This document shows positions 12,415-24,319 of a stretch of 64,000 bases of DNA, in pieces. Where the stretch lies: NCBI GenBank assembly GCA_963402885.1, contig OY727100.1, forward strand, positions 3,286,001-3,350,000, written 5' to 3'. Below the pieces are notes generated by a model. It made no database searches and was not told the DNA's origin. It worked only from the letters and a program-made list of their open reading frames with translations. The translations under genes and the position numbers were made by a program. The stretch is from Antedon bifida. Taxonomy: Eukaryota; Echinodermata; Crinoidea; Comatulida; Antedonidae. How positions within the stretch are numbered: the stretch's first letter is position 1; every line of letters starts with the position of its first letter.

Positions 12415-15368
12415 CATGTTATCCGAAACCAATCGGAATATGGACCCTTACGGAAATGACGAAATCTCAGATCGGTTTGTTAAAATAGTTCCCATTATGG
12501 AATCTGTATAAAGATGTAGATGATTCATATTAAATGTCTTTCTTCCAGATACTATAATGATTGATACATTGTACAAATCGTAGAATGTATTTCAAAATTA
12601 ATGATTTAGTTTCGGTTAAATACATTTGAATAGGCCTATACTGGATTTGTTGCATATGACCTGTGTGTGTACTGTATATTGTTGAATTGAATATAGACAA
12701 ATGGGTCATGTAACATCAAATGAGTTATAAGAGTTATTTGTATTTGTTAAATATTTGTTGCGTATAATAGCTAGCATTGCTCATTCAAGGGCGAGGAAAA
12801 GTTCCACTATGGCAAACAAACAACAGTTAAAAAAACAAGGGACGGCCTAGACACTGAGAGCATGAAAGAACATCTTTCAAGCAATTATCTTGATTTCAGA
12901 TACTCCCTCTGCAAAGTCAATAAAACTAACTTTACAATTCCCGTCCCGTCAGCATTATTTTTTTCCTATCCAACCAGAAATCATGAATAATTCATAACCT
13001 TAATAATAATATACTGAACCTAACCTAACCCTTTAAATAATCTCTCTCAACTATTAAAAAAACATGTTCTTGAAATTTGGCAAACGCTGTTTACACAAAT
13101 TTTAATCTCACTTATATAGCGCCCTCTATAATGTTCCATTATTAATGGGATAGGAAAACAAATTATGCGTCCCGTCAATCTCCGCGTCAATCCCTTGGTG
13201 GACAGTCTAAATAAATGTATACTAATACTGTACTTACTTTTCGAGCACCCATTCTAATTCCTGCCAATCTGTTCAATGGCTACATGTCCTCTCTTTTTAT
13301 ACATCGACGGACGGCATTTCATTAGAGGTGCTTCAATTGTTTTGCTAGCAAAGATGTACCTTCGATGGCATTTGGTCAGTTTTCTCTCGATGGCATTGGT
13401 CAGTTTTCTCTCGATGACATTGGTCAGTTTTCTCTCGATGACATTGGTCAGTCTTCTCTCGATGGCATTGGTCAGTTTTCTCTCGATGGCATTGGTCAGT
13501 TTTCTCTCGATGGCATTGGTCAGTTTTCTCTCGATTGCATTGGTCAGTTTTCTCTCGATGGCATTGGTCAGTTTTCTCTCGATGACATTGGTCAGTCTTC
13601 TCTCGATGGCATTGGTCAGTTATCTCTCGATGGCATTGGTCAGTTTTCTCTCGATGGCATTGGTCAGTTTTCCGACTCGACGATCGAATAAACTACGGTA
13701 TAATAGGTAGTATCTTGGAATAGTATGAAAACTGAAAAGGTAAAAACAAAATACTGTAATACCATTTGGGGCTACAATTCTCACATCAAAACATTAACAG
13801 GAAACAATAAGGAAACGATGGTAATCTATTACATTTTTTACTTCCCGTCGTTTTGAACTTTGTCGTAATAAAGATACATTTTATCTTTAAGACTATTATG
13901 GATATGCTTACAGTAGTATTGTATAGTGGGAAATATTACATGGAATGTAATACAGTACCTCCAAAATCTCACGAAAAGTTTAACCACTCTGGAAATTAAA
14001 ATGTCATTGAAATAATGGATTTAGTGTTTAGGCAGCGTTATCTGGTAATAGCACACTATCAGAGGCGTAAGTTGCTGTCTGGGTGTGTGTGTGGGGGGGG
14101 GGGGGGGGGGGTCTGGGGGGTTGAGGGTTGGTGGTACGCGAAAATTTTAAATGTGGAACTAACCCCATGACCGACCCCCACCCCCTGTGGCTGACCTAAG
14201 AACATTTTAAAAAATAGAGCTGCTATGACCCCGGAAATAGCACTTTACATGATTTATTGAAATATGAAACAAAATAGGCCTATATAAAACACATCAGAAC
14301 CCTGATATCGCGTTTTTTAAGTCTTATCACACAAGGTGTTTGATAACCGAACTCTTTTGTGAAATGTGTATGAAATCTTATGCTGTATAACAAAATAGTC
14401 CATAAACGTTTTTTTAAACGTTTTTGTTTAATTTTCAGGCATAAGAATAAACATTTACTATTAAATAACAATACATCTTTCACAATAAAATATATTAGCT
14501 TATCAAAATTCTACTCTATAACAATCCATAAAACCAATGAAATAACAAATAAAAACCATAATTTACCAAGAAAACTTGTATTAAAATATATAGCATAAAA
14601 TAAAGTCTTATCACCCACATACATTGCCAATAATAATGGTAATGATAATACTAATTATTAATACTAACTATTATTACACTACACTTCCTATTTCATGAGA
14701 GCATGCAGTGTATATCATATTTGTGCAGCTGTTTGCATATAATACTTGCACCTTACACCCAAACCGCTCACGTAGAGAATAGGTATAATATATATGTGTA
14801 GGTGGTATTGTCATTTGATACATGGAGACAACTCATTTCCACCATGCTTGATATAACATGACACATGCACCCTGTACCCAAACAAATTCATGTATGTGTG
14901 TATATATATATTTATACAGCAGCTGCGATTTAACATAAACAAACGATGCAGTAACATAAACCAGACCAATCAAAATCCAGTATTATTCATCATTTATAAA
15001 AATGGAATGCTTATTGTGTTCCCCATACAAAAACATTTGTAAATTTCTACTTCAATCTTGAAAAACACATGATTATGTAAATTTTAAAAAAAAAAGCATA
15101 CATAATTAATATATTAATACATATTTAAAATATTAATTCACATTAAATATCTTTTCCAACCAGATACCTACAATTGGTACATTTGTTTATTAAAATCATT
15201 GAACAAAACTTTTTAAAAAATAGTTAATCACCCATGATTTTAGAAAAAAAATTTAATAGCGAGACTTGATAAAATAAAGTACAAATAAAAAAAGAGATTA
15301 TTGCAAATAACATGAAACATAAAGCTACATGTACAATGATACAGCAGAAAACACAGGGAAAATGTAAA
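12415..15368. other. Intergenic region between the SAMHD1 copies
   Basis: No gene is seen. The region holds the promoter side of copy 1, a 24-bp minisatellite (13374-13690), a poly-G tract near 14092-14110 and AT-rich spacer. A minus-strand AATAAA (TTTATT at about 15185) could end copy 2 transcripts. Open frames here come from repeats. Confidence 0.5.
13374..13690. repeat. 24-bp minisatellite, about 13 copies
   Basis: The unit is GGTCAGTTTTCTCTCGATGG followed by CATT, with GACATT, TTGCATT and AGTCTTC variants. Because 24 is a multiple of three and the unit lacks stops in two frames, two overlapping plus-strand frames stay open (periods FSLDGIGQ and SFLSMALV). There is no sign of splicing or codon bias, so it is treated as non-coding. 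Confidence 0.9.
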
Positions 15369-15634
15369 ACTGTGTACACTATCAAACTTTGTGTGACAAC
15401 AACAATGTGATGTGCCCATATATGGACATGATGACATCATATCACTTCCATATATGGGTACATCACTACCATATTTGGGCATATCACTACTATATTTGTG
15501 CATATCACTACTATATTTGTGCATATCACTACTATATTTGTGCATATCACTACTATATTTGTGCATACCACTACTATATTTGTGCATATCACACTTTTTT
15601 GCCAAACTAGTTTAATAGTGTAGACAGAGACACA
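15369..15634. mobile_element. Foldback MITE (TA family) with expanded internal repeats
   Basis: The ends TGTACACTATCAAACTTTG and AATAGTGTAGACAGAGA are inverted. The core module CATATCACTACTATATTTGTG (21 bp) is repeated about six times instead of the usual one to three. It lies just downstream of the SAMHD1 copy 2 stop, in the probable 3' UTR. Confidence 0.85.
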
Positions 15635-15661
15635 CTTTAAATGCCAGGCCTGAATTTTTTC

Positions 15662-18600
15662 CTACAAGGAAAGTCTGGTTCTGCTCCGGCCTTGTTGTTT
15701 TTCTTGTGGCCTTGGTTGCTGTTTGAATGGCGTAATCTCCGGATCTCCTTTTCCAACCTGAAAAATAAACAAAAAACATTCTTATATAATCATAAAACTA
15801 AATTTATCTGAATATATTTGTGAATACTCACCCGATTCCCAGTACTGTATCTCCACATACTATCTATTTCCAAAGTATCAGGAATATTTGGTAAAGCTCT
15901 GTTTACACTATCAAACTTTATGGGACAAAAAAATGTGATGTGCCCATATATGACATGATGATGTCATATCACTACCATATTTGGGCATATCACTACCATA
16001 TTTGGGCACATCACACTTTTTTCGTCAAACTAGTTTGATAGTGTAGACAGGAGCTTTATACAGTATCTCATTTGTATCACATGTGGTGGCTGTATCATGT
16101 AAGGTTAGGTTAAGGGTTACTACTAGACACATGTGAAACACATGTGATGTTGTATTACCTAATATTCCTATGATACGTCAGTACCGATAATCGGTTGGAA
16201 TACTGAAGAACAATTTGAACAGGACTTAGGATAATTGGTGAATATTGTATATTATGATAAAAAGTAATTACTAATAACACACTACCTTTGGTTTATACTG
16301 CTTGCTTTCGCACCACTGTACAAAGCAGCTTATTGCATTTTTTATGCTTTCTTCGTCGTCGCGTAATTTACAATATACACGGATTTGTTGCTCCGAAAAT
16401 TTCTCCGGTAGCATGTGGGACACCTGAAAAGGAATTAAAATACATCCAATATAACATGCTTTCTGGAGTGTTTTTCCAGTTGACGTTGATAGAGTAAATT
16501 TTCACATTAAAGTTTTAACAAATATATTTTATAGTACCTCGCTTTTGCGGACCATGGTCGCCTGCTCAGGATCATGTTTGGAATAAAATCGGACAAAGTC
16601 TATCGGATTGGCACTTCCCATTCCATAATTCAAGTCAACAACCTATACAAATAATAATAAAAAAACAATAATAAATATTGCATATTATAAAAAGTTTCTT
16701 TAGTAACCTGTTTAGGGTTACCTGTACTGGGCATTCGCAGCCCTGATCGTTTTGGACAGACAAATGAGCACCGTTTTGGTGACAACTGTACGACACAAAG
16801 TGACCTTTTAAAGTGAGATGTCCACGCAATTCAGCTCAGAAGACTGCGAGTCGCAGGTTATTCCCCCACATTCACTGACCATAAGTTTCCAATGTCGGAA
16901 AACTCAGGTCTGAAATGCGCACATGTGAACACACTCTTAGTAATCTTTTCATGGGTTAACAGTCGGTTTAAATAACTTACATGAATGATTAGGTCAGAAT
17001 TACTCATCTGTTTTGTTCCGTTTTGCTGAAACCCTAATATCTCATTCATCATCTCCGGAATATGTGCCTTAAAGAAAATCAAAATAATTGTCTTTATTTT
17101 AAATGTACATACTCTCATTTTTTTATTATAATGTTTATTAATATTATTATATAGGCTTTTGTCATTGGATTTGTATCCGTACTGTATATGTATGTTAACA
17201 CTCCTGTTACTGGCAAATTCTTTTTGCTGCTGGTTTGGGCTTTGAAATAAAATAAAAAAAATTTTTTTTTGGCCTGCGTCAGTCTTAATAGACTATGCAT
17301 ATGACGTCTGTCGCGAATGATAGTGTCATTTTAGTCTTGCATTCATCTGAATGATGACAAAGCCAGGACTGTTTAAAGCACCTTGATTGGTCCTAACATT
17401 AATCAAAGGCTTCTCCAGTCTAGTGACCGCCTTTACCAGAGGAAAGGCAATGTCTGAGGCAGATACTAGATGCTGGGGCTGCCATAAGAGTCAGCAGTAC
17501 TGATTTTATAATGCCTAACAGGACCCCAGCTCCAAATACAGCACCTAATATTCCCAGATGGTCTCTCATCCAAGCTCTAACCAGGCCTAACGTTGCTTAA
17601 CTTCAGTGATCTGACGAGAACCTGTGTTTAACCGTGGTAAAGCCGAGGCTCATGTGGTCACAGCATGTGGCTTGAAAAAAAATCACTTCTTACCCGTGGT
17701 ATTGGGTCATTGTCCTTGGGGCTAGTTTGACCGATACATCTATACAGCTTCCTGGACATCACATTGGCTATGATATCGCGAGCAGGAAACAGCTTTTCAT
17801 CAGACGTATTTAAGATTTCGTATAATATATTGTCGGTCATCTTCACGTAGGCTGCCATGTCATGAATTGCTTCTGACATCTTAAGCTTCCTGAAATGTAA
17901 GTAAGATCAATCAAACTTTATGTGACAAAAAAGATGCCCATATATGGACATGATGATGTTATATCACTACCATATTTAAGCATATCACTACCATATTTAA
18001 GCATATCACTACCATGTTTGGGCACATCAAACTCACAACACTCTGTCCACACGACAACACTCTGTCCACACCACTATACTCTGTCCACACGACTATACTC
18101 TGTCCACACGACAATACTCTGTCCACACGACAATACTCTGTCCGCACCACTATACTCTGTCCGCACCACAACACTCTGTCCACACGACAACACTTCGTCC
18201 ACACGACAATACTCCGTCCACACGACAACACTCTGTCCACACGACAACACTCTGTCCACACGACAACACTCTGTCCATACGACAATACTCTGTCCACACG
18301 ACAATACTCTGTCCACACAACTATACTCTGTTCACACAACTATACTCTTATCTGTCCACACAACAACACTCTGTCCACACAACAATACTCAGTCCACTCG
18401 ACAATCTCACCAACACATCATCATAAGAAGGTTCTTTTACCTTTTATTTGTTCCCATTATAAGTAGATGGTCATTGGCAAGAACTAACGCCTCGACAATC
18501 CTAAGTTGAAAAAAAAATTTGTTGAATTTTTAAAATGTTATTACTGTATGTTCATCAACTTAAATTTCCACTACATTTTAAGAAAAAATCAAAGAACAAG

Positions 18601-21600
18601 GTTTCTTTCCATTAGAATACAGTATTACCAACATTTTAATTTTTAAAATATACAAAATAGCATATACTTATGATTTGAAAGAACAAAATGTGTTTGCAAT
18701 ATCCTTATGGAAATGTACAAGATTATTAACCTTGTATAAACAAAAATGATTGTGTTGTATGTATGCTTACATGGTCTCAATGATCTTGTTCACTTTGTGT
18801 TGATAGGCACGTCTGTGAAGGCTATTCCTGGTATGGAACATATCGTACAAATTTCCTACTTCCTGAAGAACAATAAAAATGTTACTTATGCACGGTTTAT
18901 TGCTTTTTTTTAATTCAATTTTCTGCCATATACTAAACAATACAAAGAAGACAAAATAAATGTAAAAGGCAAGGAAAGACCTATGCTAGTTGGTCAACCC
19001 AGAACAGGGTTGACCAACCAACAAAATTTAAAATAATCATATTAAAATGGTTTGAATAAAACTATTGCTATGATGAAAAACTGAATTATGTATTGAATAG
19101 CTGTTTTGTTTATATTTTTTTTTAATTTATTTTTTATTTTAACCTCGATCTATTTTTTGATTACAATACTTTGTGTTACAATGTTATACGGCCTTGTGGA
19201 CCTTTCTGGTGAACGAGTTTTTTCCGTTGCAAAAATTATTATGTCTTGTGCTCACATTTGTAATATTTTTGGAAACATCTGATACCATACAATTGTAAAA
19301 CTTGTACAATAAAATAAATTGTTGAAAATCTTACTTTGTCTCGTGTGCATATTTGATACTCTCCATCAACTTTCATGACTTTAGCGAACTTCATGAACCG
19401 ATTGTAATCAAAGCTGTTTGCTATCCCTAGCATGTGGCAATCGCGTGCGAAGTAGTCCCACTTATCTACGTCTATGCCGTTGCGTTTGTTAGCAACAATC
19501 TCGTACAAGAATTTCTTTTTTTCACATCGTCCTTTATATTTCTTATTCTTGTCCTGCGAAACAAAACAGACAATAAACGCTTTAGGATTTTAAAAAATAT
19601 TGCCTACAGAACAACTCATTTCTCATATTTTCGAAATTCTAACTTCAAATCAAAACTTACCTCCTTTTCTAACGGCCCATATATTTGCTCTTTGATGAAC
19701 GTGATATCCGTGTCATCCAATTCATACTCACGAAACTTCTCCTTTAAATTGTTTTCACGGAGAAGATAATCAAACATATCTACAGACGCCTTCTCGTGCT
19801 GAAAAATTATCAAAAAAAATCATAGAAAACACTGGTTGCTTTTGGAAGTAATAAATAATAACGTTTAAAGATCTGTCTACACTATCAAACTAGTTTGACA
19901 AAAAAAGTGTCCTAATATGGTAGTGATATGCCCAAATATGGTAGTGATATGACATTATTATATCCATATTATCGAGTCGCCTCTTTCATAGGTTAAGTGT
20001 GGCTCATTATTTTTAGAATTGGGTTGTGGTGAGACCAGATTCTTTCTTTCTGGAGTTATACAACTTTAGGTATTCTAGTAATTTTTCTTACTTTCCAAGT
20101 AGAATCTGGATCAACAAGCGGTATAAATATTCCGTCAAACATGTGTGAGAATGGACCGTGACCTACAAAAAAAATAATAATGTTAAGCTGTTAAATAATG
20201 TTATTGTACATTTTAAAAGAGACCTTTAACACTACCTAGCATTACTTTAAACCAGGTCCTTGCAGGGACCGAGGTCACTAATGTCATGGTTTGCAAAGCG
20301 AATACAAATAAATATTCTTCTTCTCTTCAGCAACTCTGTATTGAATAAACACATACCTAAATCGTGACAAAGCCCAGCAATCTCTACACACAGGATATCT
20401 TTATGTGTAATATCCAGATCTGGTTGTCTCTGTTGCAACGTTCTTGCTAACTTACCAGCAAGATGCGACACACTGTAACAAAAAGAATCTTTGCTTGACT
20501 ATGAGACTAAAACCTTCAAAGGTCAGGTGCAGGCAAAAAATGTCTATTGATCATAGACTTCCAATCTATAGTTTCTCCTGTTCCATAATTTTGAAGATTT
20601 TTTATTTTGTTATTTTTATTTAAAATAAGCTGTGTGAACTCATTAGTTCCTACCCATGTAGAATGCACCGTGTGAACATAGTATAACAAATGCAGTGTGA
20701 ACATACTACAACTTATTAGTCCCTACCCTCTGTAGAATGCACTGTGTGAACATAGTATTACAACCCATAGAATGCACCGTGTGAACATAGTATAACAACC
20801 CATAGAATACACTATGTGAACATAGTATTACAACCCATAGAATGCACCATGTGAACATAGTATTACAACCCATAGAATGCACTGTGTGAACATAGTATAA
20901 CAACCCATAGAATGCACTGTGTCAACATAGTATTACAACCCATAGAATGCACTGTGTGAACATAGTATTACAACCCATAGAATGCACCGTGTGAACATAG
21001 TATAACAACCCATAGAATGCACTGTGTGAACATAGTATTACATCCCATAGAATGCACTGTGTGAACATAGTATTACAACCCATAGAATGCACTGTGTGAA
21101 CATAGTATTACAACCCATAGAATGCACTGTGTGAACATAGTATTACAACCTATAGAATGCACTGTGTGAACATAGTATTACAACCCATAGAATGCACTGT
21201 GTGAACATAGTATTACAACCCATAGAATGCACTGTGTGAACATAGTATTACAACCCATAGAATGCACTGTGTGAACATAGTATAACAACCTATTGCACTG
21301 TGTGAACATAGTATAACAACCCATAGAATGCACCGTGTGAACATAGTATAACAACCCATAGAATGCACCGTGTGAACATAGTATTACAACCCATAGAATG
21401 CACCGTGTGAACATAGTATAACAACCCATAGAATGCACCGTGTGAACATAGTATTACAACCCATAGAATGCACTGTGTGAACATAGTATAACAACCCATA
21501 GAATGCACCATGTGAACATAGTATTACAACCCATAGAATGCACCGTGTGAACATAGTATTACAACCCATAGAATGCACTGTGTCAACATAGTATTACAAC

Positions 21601-23583
21601 CCATAGAATGCACCGTGTGAACATAGTATAACAACCCATAGAATGCACAGTGTGAACATAGTATAACAACACATAGAATGCACCGCGTCAAACATAGTAT
21701 AACAACCCATAGAATGCATCGTGTGAACATAGTATAACAACCCATAGAATGCACCGTGTGAACATAGTATTACAATACAACCCTATAGAATGTACAGTGA
21801 ACATATTACAACTTATTAGTCCCTGCCCTCTGTAGAATGTACCGTGTCAACATACAGTAGTATTACAACTTAAGCTTGGTTCCCACTAGAACGTAACGCA
21901 AGGACGTAAACGCAACACAAGCGTTTTAACCAATGACAAGCGAAGTTAGAGACAGTTAGCAGTCACCACAAGCGAATAAGCCATCGCTTGTGATTGGTTA
22001 ATTCACTTGCGTTGCGTTACGTCCTTGTGTTGCGTCGCTAGCGGGAACCACGCTTTAAAAAGTCCACACCCTATAGAATATACAATATAATGTCAATATT
22101 ATTACACTTTAAAAGTCCCTACCCTATAGAGTGCTCGAAACGGTTATGCGAGGCTCCTGGAAAGACATAATAACAACAGCCTAGCTGTTTGATCTGCCTC
22201 AGTCTCTGGAATTGTACCGTGTCCATTATATTAATACATAGAGGATGCACCTCAATATGACCATGTATAGGATCATTGAAAATCTGAAAAAAAAAATGAT
22301 CAAGACATTTCAATTCAGTTTCAAGGCTCCTCAAATCTAAGATATTTAATTTAGTTATTTTAGATTGCTTATCATAATGGGTTAACTATTACAGGAATAA
22401 TTTAATTAAGTAAAATTCTGATCATTTTAATACCCCACTCTATCCTCAGCCACCTCCCCCATCATCAAGGTTTGACCATTCTTACGGGTCCTCCTAAATT
22501 ACAAAGCCCCATCAATTATAACCAAGCTCTACCATTATAAAGTGTAAATTATACAAAATATGTTTAGGGTGTTAATTGCATTTTTTTGACACGATTATTG
22601 AAACATTAATTCTCAACATTTTTTACAACAAAATCGCTTTAAAAATGTTTTAATTTATTTATGAAATGCAATTAAGACTCTAAATAGATCCTATTTTGTA
22701 TAATTTACACTTTACACTCAAGAGCTTGGTTATAAATTGATAGGGCTTGGTATTTAGGAGGAACCATTCTTACCTTATAGTTGTTGTTCGTCATTTGAAC
22801 AGAGTGTTTTAAATCATTTAAAATCTTCTGCAGTTGAAGACGTTTTCCCAATTTCCTGAAACAGTACATAAGAGTGAAATACAATGACTGCGGACAATAG
22901 ATCATATAGATTTCACATGACACCCAGTACTTCAGAGAAGAGGGGAAAATTTATACTCACGAATATAGTATAGGCCTAGGCTAATATTAATAATTAATTA
23001 ATATAAAATAATACAATTGAAAAATCAAATAAAGTTTACTTACGTAATGCCAATTTCTTTCAAATGGTCTTCATTTAAATCGTGTAAATTATCTCCACAT
23101 ATGGCTTCACCTATATTATAAATAATAAAAATAAAATATATATGACAATTGACAAAATAATAATGTTTGCAGGGTTTGTTGGTTCTAATTTCAAGGCTCT
23201 AGTCTAAGTTGGATGTCTCATTTCGGACTTTTTATTGGTAGACAAAATATTATTATGCCTAGGCCTAGGCCCAACTGTAATCTAAATGGAGCCGTCTAAA
23301 AATAGAGTTGGCTAGCCTCTAGTCTAGTAGGCCTAGCCTAGGCCGATGCGATGTAGCCTAGTAGTGTAGGCCAACCTAGGCCTAGCCTATGTGTAATAAT
23401 ATTGGGGCCTAGCCTAGGCCTCTAGCTAGCTAAAAAATGCTGCAAATTACGTTTCAAACAATTTGCCACGTCAACCAATCCTTTTGATAACAAGTAAGAA
23501 TGGACTTCATCGACAGTCCAATTTTGGTAATTATCTTTAGATGGAATACTAGAGGATCTTGCTCGTTTTCTTGGAGGTGCCAT
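15662..23583 (-). CDS. SAMHD1: SAMHD1-type deoxynucleotide triphosphohydrolase, copy 2
   Basis: Paralogue of copy 1 with the same SAM plus HD architecture. Coding exons 5' to 3': 23451-23583, 23044-23110, 22774-22855, 22123-22283, 20357-20472, 20092-20162, 19661-19798, 19335-19553, 18771-18862, 18441-18500, 17694-17889, 16981-17067, 16538-16642, 16286-16423, 15662-15757. They total 1761 nt, 586 aa. It starts [11 protein letters not shown], a basic putative nuclear signal, and the SAM domain follows. HD-domain landmarks are intact: [36 protein letters not shown] and [19 protein letters not shown] (with the normal Trp), then [20 protein letters not shown]. The C-terminus has a TPFK motif like human TPQK. 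An extra intron (17890-18440) separates two segments that are one exon in copy 1. Introns hold a 35-bp and a 19-bp minisatellite. Likely an active enzyme; copy 2 is the more conserved of the two in the residues read. Confidence 0.94.
15892..16059. mobile_element. Foldback MITE (TA family), copy
   Basis: The left end TAAAGCTCTGTTTACACTAT is inverted against TTGATAGTGTAGACAGGAGC. The core holds two TATCACTACCATATTTGGGC modules. It lies in the last intron of SAMHD1 copy 2. Confidence 0.88.
17908..18029. mobile_element. Truncated foldback MITE fused to a minisatellite
   Basis: Contains the left-arm core ATCAAACTTTATGTGACAAA, the GCCCATATATGGACATGATG core and three CACTACCATATTTAAG modules, then runs straight into the 19-bp minisatellite. 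The right terminus is missing. Confidence 0.75.
18030..18415. repeat. 19-bp minisatellite, about 20 copies
   Basis: The unit is ACTCTGTCCACACGACAAC, with AATACTCTG and CCACTATAC variants. It lies in the intron between coding exons 10 and 11 of SAMHD1 copy 2, directly abutting a truncated MITE. Long open frames on both strands across it are repeat artefacts. Confidence 0.92.
19867..19970. mobile_element. Truncated foldback MITE (TA family)
   Basis: The end TAAAGATCTGTCTACACTAT, then CAAACTAGTTTGACA, two TATGGTAGTGATATG modules and a partial TATCCATAT core are present. The other arm is missing. Intronic in SAMHD1 copy 2. Confidence 0.8.
20655..21865. repeat. 35-bp minisatellite, about 34 copies
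   Basis: The unit is CCCATAGAATGCACTGTGTG followed by AACATAGTATTACAA, with C/T and A/T variants (CACCGTG/CACTGTG, TATAACA/TATTACA). It fills most of the intron between coding exons 4 and 5 of SAMHD1 copy 2. Since 35 is not a multiple of three, each open frame cycles through three peptide phases. There are no unique spacers, so it is not a CRISPR array. Confidence 0.95.
21873..22057. mobile_element. Foldback MITE, second family
   Basis: The left end AAGCTTGGTTCCCACTAGAA is inverted against TAGCGGGAACCACGCTTTA. The arms carry GTAACGCAAGGACGTAAACG and its inverse, with CCAATGACAAGCG inside. It adjoins the 35-bp minisatellite in the same intron of SAMHD1 copy 2. Confidence 0.85.
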
Positions 23584-24319
23584 TTTGACACACAAATTGA
23601 ATTGCCGCTTTTCTTCTCTCGCACAACAAACACATCGGACACACGCTGCACATGCGTCGCTGACTGAAAATGAACTGGATTTTTTGTATGAAATCGTCGA
23701 TGCGTGGTCAATCACTCAAGCGTGACAAACAAAATCCTGCCCTCTCTGCTGGTTAATTTTTAGTGGTCTGGTTCCCTGTGTGTGGTGTGTGTGTCTATAT
23801 GATGGATGGTTTGTTTGTAAACTTGCATGATTAGCACGCCCTGTTAATGTTGTAATTTGGCTTATAATAAATTAATCATTTTTTATAATTATATATACGC
23901 CGTAAGTTATAATATTAGTGCTGCAGTTAATTGATATTTTATTAATAGCTTCTAGCCTAGATAGAAGCATATTAATGCTAGCTAGGCAGGCTTAGTTAGT
24001 AGGCCTCTAAACTAGAGAGATATATATAGAGATGATAGGCATAGGCCTAGGCTAGGCATGACACCACTCTCTCTGTTCTGCTGACTGATGTTGTGTTGTG
24101 CCTACTAATTTATATACTACTACAAATACTCTAGCCTATAGTAGTACTAGGGAATCCTACTACTACTGTAGTATTGGGAAACCTACTAGGCCTAGTACTA
24201 ACTAGAATACTAAACTATCTAACTTGCGCAACTACCTACTATAGTACTTGAGTCTAGATTAAAAATTAAACATTTTTTTTGCAGGTAGGTATCTGTAGCT
24301 TGCGTTCTACACAAAGAAA
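23584..24319. promoter_or_regulatory. Shared divergent promoter interval, SAMHD1 copy 2 / SLC52A
   Basis: The start codons of the minus-strand SAMHD1 copy 2 and the plus-strand transporter face away from each other 736 bp apart, so both promoters must lie here or in unseen 5' exons. A T-run followed by GCAG|GTAGG at about 24270-24288 could be an acceptor for a short 5' UTR exon of the transporter. No TATA box is obvious. The interval is rich in TAGGCCTA-type palindromes. Confidence 0.5.

Noticed and set aside
13276-13710. Two overlapping plus-strand open frames of 144 and 108 codons
   Set aside because: They are the translation of a stop-free 24-bp minisatellite in two frames, with no splice or family support.
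15240-15615. Tyr/Ile/Ser-rich repetitive open frames on both strands
   Set aside because: Translation of the expanded 21-bp core of a foldback MITE.
17922-18509. Open frames of 126-195 codons on both strands
   Set aside because: They cover a MITE remnant and the 19-bp minisatellite. A true SAMHD1 exon lies at their edge on the minus strand only.
20655-21865. CRISPR-like regular array, and many short minus-strand open frames
   Set aside because: A head-to-tail 35-bp tandem repeat without unique spacers in a eukaryotic intron. The frames are repeat artefacts.
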